Below, piece after piece: positions 57,168 to 64,000 of a DNA stretch of 64,000 nt (position 1 is its first letter; every line of letters begins with the position of its first letter). A program made the translations under genes and the position numbers. The stretch comes from Limnoperna fortunei (taxonomy: Eukaryota > Mollusca > Bivalvia > Mytilida > Modiolidae), in the NCBI GenBank assembly GCA_944474755.1, contig OX104114.1:41233070-41297069 (forward strand). Direction: 5' to 3'. Below the pieces are notes generated by a model. That model saw only the letters and a list, made by a program, of their open reading frames with translations. It ran no database searches and was not told the origin of the DNA.

Positions 57168-58561
57168 ATGTTTCGTTTATTTGCTCTCGTGACTTTAACT
57201 TGTCTTTATTACAGCATTCTACAATCAAGATCAGCTTCGATCAATGACACTGAGACGCTGCATAAACTTTTGATGAGTGCACCAAAAAATATCAAACCAC
57301 GAGTGAATCAGTCGGATAAATTAAATATCGACTTCTTTTTGACAATAAACTCTATTCAGAACTACGATGAGATTTATGGATCACTGGATTTTACAGGGAC
57401 GTTTGCTATTTATTGGCATGATGAAATTAGAACTTGGGAACCTTCATTCTTTGGTGGAATAAATTCTACGGATCTTCCATTAAAGGAAACATGGACACCG
57501 TCACTGGTCATTCTAAACGGTATTAATCACATAAAGGCTTTCCGATTCGACGATGAGCTGGACATTGAAAGGTCTACTGTAACATATTACTATAATGGGC
57601 GAGCAAAGATGTTAACTAGTGGACAGTACCAAATTACCTGCCAGACCAACGTTAAATACTATCCCTATGATAGACACGATTGTACTATATCCATAACGAC
57701 AGCGTACCTTTTGAAGGATGTAACACTTACGTCAAGTTTGAATTTCACCTGATGTCGTATTTTCCCAACGCTGAGTGGTTTATAACATATGAAAAGGCTA
57801 GAAAAAGCGTTTTAGAGGTGTATATTTCAGACGATATCCATACCCGTCAAGATAAAATCGACATCCCCATCTTTATTGAACGACGGTACATGTACTCCCT
57901 TGTTAACGTCATAATACCTATTTTGATCCTAAGCCTTGCTCATTGTTTGGTGTTCAAACTTCCGGTACAATCAGGAGAAAAGGCATCCTTAGCATTTACA
58001 TTGTTTCTGATGATAGTTGTGTTTCTTACTATGGTTGTTGAAAAGCTCCCTCATAGTACCAGCATTTCTATTATAAATTCATTTTTGTTGCACCAGCTCC
58101 TGTCTAGCGGATTTACCTCGCTGCTTGCAGTTTACAGTATTAGGATATATTACATGAAAACAACAAATAATTGCATATATTTACTTTTAAGGCGCTTCTA
58201 CATGAAATGTAAAGAGTTTAAAAAACCGATGAAGACAAAAAACAACATGAACCAGAAAGTTTGTATTGATGACCGCTTTAATGGAATGGAATTCAAAGAA
58301 GTAGAAGATATGGAAGAGAAAGAAGAGGTCGAATTAAAAAGTCATGTAAAAACTAATAAGGAGCGGGATGATAAAATAGATCTATTGACTGAAATAGATA
58401 CTGAAGAGAATGAATTGAACCATGTGGTCAAAAGCGTAACGGACATTGTTTTTCCTGGTAAAGAAATATCCATTTTTCTAGACGAAGTATGTTTCATATT
58501 GTTTATAATTGTCTTTGTCTTGCAAATATTAATATATACAATTTTAATCTGTTCGAGATAG
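57168..58561 (+). pseudogene. Frameshifted Cys-loop receptor subunit, nAChR-like
   Basis: Two overlapping frames (57168-57752 and 57680-58561) together cover a whole subunit. Frame 1 holds the signal peptide, W-containing loops D and A (TWTPSLVILNG) and a Cys-loop with C158 and C172, 13 residues apart (YYPYDRHD). Frame 2 holds FPNAEWFITYEKARKS, M1 (VNVIIPILILSLAHCLVF), M2 beginning SGEKASLAF (glutamate at -1', cation type), M3, a long acidic cytoplasmic loop and M4. The frame change (net -1 or +2) falls between about 57725 and 57750, just after the Cys-loop. The loop B tryptophan is replaced by methionine, and no vicinal cysteine pair is seen. The rest is free of stops, so either a very young pseudogene or an assembly/sequencing error. 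Intronless like its neighbour. Confidence 0.8.
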
Positions 58562-59271
58562 ATTTTTTGTTTTAAATTTGCTCACTCACGTCATATATTG
58601 TTCTTGTCAGTGATTATTTCAAAAGAAGTACAAAAAATCAGTTGTTGAGAAGTTTCTCGCTTGTTTTTTTAAGCATAAATCCGATTATTGCTGTTTACCT
58701 GTAATAAGCTCTAGTACAGTTTGATCAGTTTTAAATCATGTCTCGAGTTTTTGATCGTTATTGATAGTACAGGAAATCAGTGCCACGGTTGGAGTTCGCA
58801 AGCGACGTAGAGTAAACAATGTTCATAGTGGTATAACCTAACCGTGTTGATTACGTTGTGCATGTATACATTTTGTAGCGAACAGTAAACACAATATCTC
58901 TTTATTTTATGTCAAATGGAAACCAGGTATTAATTTGTATATATCTAGTACATGTATTAATAGGGATTTTTCCCAATCATTCCGTGTATGAAACTCATTA
59001 CAATATATTTTTTGTTAACATCTACATAATACTAGTATGTACATCTAATAATTAAAGTCATAATCGCATGAACAATTTTTATTTTTATGTTTCGCAATGT
59101 CTCCTATCTATAATTGAAAGAAGTGGCGAGTTTTATTAATAGGAGAAATTGGTGGATCCGGAAATGATATAAGCAGCTGAGCATTAAATATTTTCATTTT
59201 ACCCACTGTATACTAAGCTATTTGTAATATTGTGCGTTTACCGCTTTAAAAGCTGAAGTACCAAGCTCATG
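58562..59271. other. Spacer between receptor gene and satellite
   Basis: No gene or repeat recognised. Confidence 0.4.
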
Positions 59272-60137
59272 CTCATTTATTTTCTCAAAATGTATCGTGT
59301 TCACGTACATTTATCGTCTCGAAATGTATCGTGTTCACGTGCATTTATCTTCTCAAAATGTATCGTGTTCACGTACATTTATTTTCTCAAAATGTATCGT
59401 GTTCACGTTCATTTATCTTCTCAAAATGTATCGTGTTCACAAACATTTATCTTCTCAAAATGTATCGTGTTTACGCACATTTATCTTCACAAAAGGTATC
59501 GTGTTCACGTACATATATCTTCTCAAAATGTATCGTGTTCACGTTTATTTATCTTCTCAAAATGTATCGTGTTAACGTACATTTATCTTCTCAAAATGTA
59601 TCGTGTTCACGTTCATTTATCTTCTCAAAATGTATCGTGTTCACGTTCATTTATCTTCTCAAAATGTATTGTGTTTACGCACATTTATCTTCTCAAAATG
59701 TATCGTTTTCACAAACATTTATCTTCTCAAAATGTAAAGTGTTTACGCACATTTATCTTCTCAAAATGTATTGTGTTCACGTACATTGATCTTCTCAAAA
59801 TGTGTCATGTTCACGTTTATTTATCTTCTCAAAAAGTTTCGTGCTCACGTACATTTTTCTTCTCAAAATGTATAGTGTTCACATACATTTATCTTCTCAA
59901 AATGTATCGTGTTCACGTTCATTTATCTTCTCAAAATGTATCGTGTTTACGTTCATTTATCTTCTCAAAATTTATCGTGGTTACGTTCATTTATCTTCTC
60001 AAAATGTTTCGTGTTGACGTTCATTTATCTTCTCAAAATGGATCGTGTTCACGTACATTTGTCTTCTCAAAATGTATCGTGTTCACGTTCATTTACCTTC
60101 TCAAAATGGATCGTGTTCACGTACATTTGTCTTCTCA
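59272..60137. repeat. 34-bp tandem satellite, about 25 copies
   Basis: The unit reads TGTATCGTGTTCACG, then TACAT, then TTATCTTCTCAAAA, with point variants (GTTCATTT, AAACATTT, GCACATTT). 34 is not a multiple of three and no forward frame of the unit holds a stop. All three plus-strand frames therefore stay open, giving up to 297 codons. The translation is a 34-residue repeat with no recognised function. Not CRISPR: there are no unique spacers. Confidence 0.92.
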
Positions 60138-62030
60138 GTATGCATTACTTTTACTATTATGACTGTATTTATTGTGCCTGGGTTATTATTGTTCTGTAAA
60201 CGGATTTTGGTGTATATATATTTTGATTGATTTGTACATCTTCCCCGAGTTTAACAAATCTGGGTTCAGATGACCTATTTTTTATTTGGAATATAAATGA
60301 CGAAACCAAACCAGATGTGTCAGTTCCAATTTAAACAGGTCCATACACATTTTTTATATGGACCTGGTAGGATTACCTACATTAATAAAGATGAACATAA
60401 AAAAAAACAAATAATGTTAAATAGCCGGTGCCTAGAATTTTTAGTATTAACATTGTGATATCTATATTAAATATTTTTCTGTCGAATCGCTAACACTTTC
60501 ATGTAGACATATGAGTTTTCCTAATAATAAATGAATTTTTTTGGCAAATCCGAGACTTTCGCATTTGGACACCAACAAGAGCCCCCTCTTACAAAATATG
60601 AGAAAACGATTTAAAATATAATGTATTCTATGTTTTAATATGTAAACATTTTGGTGCGTTTGGGGGTCTTTCTGTATTTACATTTTATTATACTGAGAAT
60701 GTAAGACCTTTGTATTTACAAGGTCACTAAATATTACTAAGCAACATTATGCAAACATTTTCCGTTTCAGTATCCGGCAATTTTATGCATATTGTATATA
60801 CATTTGTATTTAACTGAACGATAGGCCACCAGCGTTGTGTTGATCGTGTGTTCTGCTTGGTTAAATCCTACAAAAATAGTTGAAGCACAAATTCTTAAGT
60901 TAAATTAAGTATATGGCCGAACGAAAGTCCAAATAATCTCTGATAAGCATATACTTTAGCATGTGGTTTTTAAGTATACCACTTATAAATTAACCTTTGT
61001 AAGCTGATACAGGTAAGCAGAATTAAGCATGCCCGATACGAAGGTTTTTTCTATATGTATCTATGGGTTTATTATTCTAACAGTCATTCACTCACTTGAT
61101 AATCTAATTTACACAAGATTTAAACAATTTCAAATATAGGTACCGGTAACCTGGATCGTCTCTGGTGGAACAAGGCAGAAATGTTGCAGTGAAAAAAGAT
61201 TTTAACAATATACCTTAAAATAACAAAAGCCTTCAAAGGCTATATGTGACAAAACGTGTATTTATATTATTACATGTAGCACATGTAGTTCCTAATTTTT
61301 ATACATAGAAATTTTCATATAACACCTCAATAAATACGGCACAGATAACATTTATATTTAATAATATTAAAACTGTTTCACAGAGTGATCGAAATTTTTG
61401 TTTAAATGAAGAACATGGTTCAAAGTTTATAAGTATATTATGCATCAAAATCGAGGTTAATTGTCAATTAAATTTATCTCCGGATACATAGTTTTGTAAT
61501 ATATTCCGGCTTGACTTAATACACGTCACCTTTTTTTATGTATAAATTTTTACTAACGAAATTTATAAAACATATAACAGATAACAAGTGCTATCACGTT
61601 TGTGTAAATATTTAAAAATATCTTTACAAAAACACTGCCTGGTCTCGTACTTTACTATTAAACAACAGATGAACCTCAATCGTAATTCTAATATGACGTC
61701 TTTCTAACATCAAACTATATACTACCCGATATATCCCCACTTCGCGCAATGCGACGAAACGTCGAAAAAGGATTTAAGACGTCACAATCTTACCGATGAA
61801 TTTTGAAGTTAGTGTCAAAATAAAAGTCAATAAATAAGACATATTGAGGGCACGTTATGGTAATATGTTTAATCAATGTTTTGTGAAAGTTTATTTTGTC
61901 CACCGTACATTCCAAACTTAAAAGGATTCTTGACCAAAAATGTTTCATCATGGAAATGGTGGTTAGGAAATCATTGCATATAGGGCTCGCTTAAGTCGAA
62001 AAACACAGCATTTTTCCATATTAGAATTGT
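60138..62030. other. No gene recognised
   Basis: AT-rich. CAGGTCCATA (60336-60345) pairs with TATGGACCTG (60357-60366), a 10-bp stem with an 11-base loop. Confidence 0.5.
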
Positions 62031-62179
62031 AATAATTCATTATGGGTATAATGTTGTACTCATTTACACATGGTTTGGGCCTTTATAGTTATATTTTCTA
62101 CATCGCTATCGCGATTAATTGAATATAAAGGTCCTGTCCATGTGTAATGAGTACAACATCATACCCCTCATGAATTATT
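62031..62179. mobile_element. 149-bp foldback MITE
   Basis: AATAATTCATTATGGGTATA at 62031 and its imperfect inverse ending at 62179. The arms are about 57 bp and pair through ATGTTGTACTCATT, ACACATGG and CCTTTATA. The loop of about 35 bases contains CATCGCTATCGCGATTAATT. Target duplication not determined. Confidence 0.8.
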
Positions 62180-64000
62180 TCTTATACTACAGAGAAACAC
62201 CTAATTTTAAGAGTAAAGTTGACAACATAAAAATAAAAAGAAATACTGTTAAGTAAAATATGTAAACACAACAAAATATATCTGACGAAACGTTTTTTAA
62301 TTGTTTTTTTTAACTTACAAGACTAGGAAAGAAATTTAAAGAAGCAAATATAATTTTAAAAGGGAAGTGCAACATGTATAGCTATTATTCTAGATTCGAC
62401 ACAAAAGAATACCTTCTTAATAAAAGCTGTGTTACGTAGATACATTCATGCAAGACGTTTGCACTTTACTATATCTTTCTGCATTTAATAAGGCTAAGTA
62501 TTGCTAGTTACGTAAACAAACGCTTGTCGTAAGCCTGTCGAATATTATTTTCTTCGTAGTACATTTTCCGTCTTAGCATAGCAATATTCTTATATTTTCA
62601 TTGAAAAAAATATTGATGTTACTAAGTATGCCATGACAAAATTAAAAGTACAAATTTATATAGGCGTTTGGTGAAAAAAGGTTATAACCAAATTGTAGTT
62701 ATTATGGTATCATGTGACTTTACACCCTAAAAGTTCTTGGGTTGGTGCGAAAATTTAAGAATGATCTCAACATCAGCTGAACGCTATATACCGACTTAAA
62801 ACGTTCGTTTATTTTTAAGGTCACAACGATTTTGCTAGACTTACAATAGAAATTTATGTTGTTTTGGTAAGTAAAATAATTTAACCCTTCTGTCTAATGC
62901 CGACCTTTACAGAGATAACGGAACGGTTATTTATTCACAATGTAATATATTAAAGATAAATGAATATTTATGCTCAGCAAATGAAGGCAATCATGAAAAT
63001 GACACTCAGACTTCTATGGTGTATGACAGACGACATTCATGCTATTTAATAGATAATTATAATATTCTCACCTTTCTAAATAATACTTCCTCTCTGAACA
63101 ATCTGATTTCCTGGTACTCACAATCATAATAGATCATCGGATAATGGTTTCAGTTCAATGCCACCTCTGATTTGTCCAGTTTTCATTGATCTGCTCATTG
63201 AGTGGGCGTGATGCCACAATGCAAACATTTTAACCTCTTCTCTAGTGGCACCTTTTAAACCATTTTAACACTCAGAAAATTATCAAATTCTATATCATAT
63301 TTTGCAGGTAACAATGGCATTATTTCTCCACAAGAAAAAAGCATTTTCAGTTATACATTTGCTTTTGTATATAAAATTTTAATTTGCTAATGAAACTCTA
63401 ACACCAACATTTGGATTGAGCGCCTTTTAATTTAGCAATAGTTTATTTGTTATTCCGATGTTATGGTACTGCATTAGATACATTTTCTAGAATTTTTGAG
63501 TGGTACTTTTGATCTCTTTACGTTACTGGGTTCAAACATTTAATTTCATCCAGTTAAATTTGCGTGTTTTGTCAAATGTCGCACGATTTCGCAAATGTTT
63601 TAAGAATTTGCTGCCTATTTTGTTTGTGATTTGTTATAATAGTGTACTTACTTGGGTTTGTTTTTTTTTATCGTTTTGCACCAGTCAAAACTTACAGTTT
63701 TTGTTTAAAAAATATTTTTCAATCTGCACTAATGACTTTGTGGATTTCTATGTCATTAAGTCATTTACTTATACTAAATACATATTTTCTTTAATAGTTT
63801 TATGTGGAAGAGTAGAGACAAATGGGAGTCGGAAAGGATAGTCATAACATAATATAACTTAAGCAGCAAATAACAAAATTAACATTAATTTTAGTAGAAG
63901 ACCTCATTTAAACACTCCCTTGATATTTCTGGACGAATCTTAAAGTCTGTGTAATATGATGGAATCATAACAGACTTTGTTGAAGTTGTTCTAATTGCTA
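62180..64000. other. No gene recognised
   Basis: AT-rich. The 113-codon frame at 63500-63841 is T-rich and F/L-rich without a motif. Nothing else delimited up to the window end. Confidence 0.5.

Noticed and set aside
57690..57755. Small intron explaining the frame change in the second receptor gene
   Set aside because: The two frames overlap over the region with no usable GT-AG pair, and the neighbouring copy is intronless.
59272..60137. CRISPR array
   Set aside because: Repeats are contiguous with no unique spacers, and the window is animal DNA.
59269..60162. 297-codon repeat protein gene
   Set aside because: Open frames in all three phases are explained by a stop-free 34-bp satellite unit; there is no start context, splice signal or domain.
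63500..63841. 113-codon ORF near the window end
   Set aside because: T-rich composition, F/L-rich translation, no motif or neighbouring exon signals.

Overview
This is a eukaryotic, AT-rich, repeat-dense window that most likely comes from a bivalve mollusc. The evidence is a tRNA-headed SINE with the mollusc-type central domain, a B-box/propeller TRIM-like gene and a large Mab-21/cGAS-like gene of the kind expanded in bivalves, intronless Cys-loop receptor genes, and decayed L1/Tx1- and CR1-like LINEs. The repeat flavour resembles mytilid mussels to my eye; that is an inference and not a species call.

Layout. 1-4.7 kb: a Harbinger-like MITE, a full-length SINE with target duplication, and a minus-strand TRIM-like gene (2982-4601). 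5-15 kb: LINE and retroelement debris plus foldback elements (10.3 kb, 13.0-14.5 kb). 15.1-17.4 kb: an intact 746-residue Mab-21/cGLR-type protein. 18.7-22.5 kb: a broken L1/Tx1-like LINE interrupted by a GTGCAC tandem array. 22.5-29 kb: a nest of DNA transposons (a 1,467-bp hAT-type element with exact 8-bp target duplication carrying a nested 421-bp element with a 9-bp duplication; a 1.56-kb long-TIR element) and more LINE debris. 30.7-42.5 kb: a four-exon SNAPIN orthologue whose introns hold an exact-TSD hAT-type element, SINEs, a LINE tail and a TIR element. 43.9-47.3 kb: two further non-autonomous DNA elements, one of 2.37 kb with 22-bp perfect TIRs and nine copies of a 14-bp motif. 47.7-58.6 kb: a plus-strand cluster of Cys-loop receptor genes (one intact and intronless, one decayed relic, one frameshifted), separated by SINE and LINE remnants. 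59.3-60.1 kb: a 34-bp satellite. 60.1-64 kb: no recognised gene, one large palindrome.

The host genes do not form one pathway. SNAPIN is a conserved BLOC-1/BORC subunit (lysosome and synaptic-vesicle traffic); the TRIM-like and Mab-21/cGLR-like genes belong to families enriched in invertebrate innate immunity; the receptor cluster looks like retroposition followed by local duplication and decay. The strongest unexplained signal is the motif cluster inside the 44.9-47.3 kb element. All calls are by eye; no search or folding was run.
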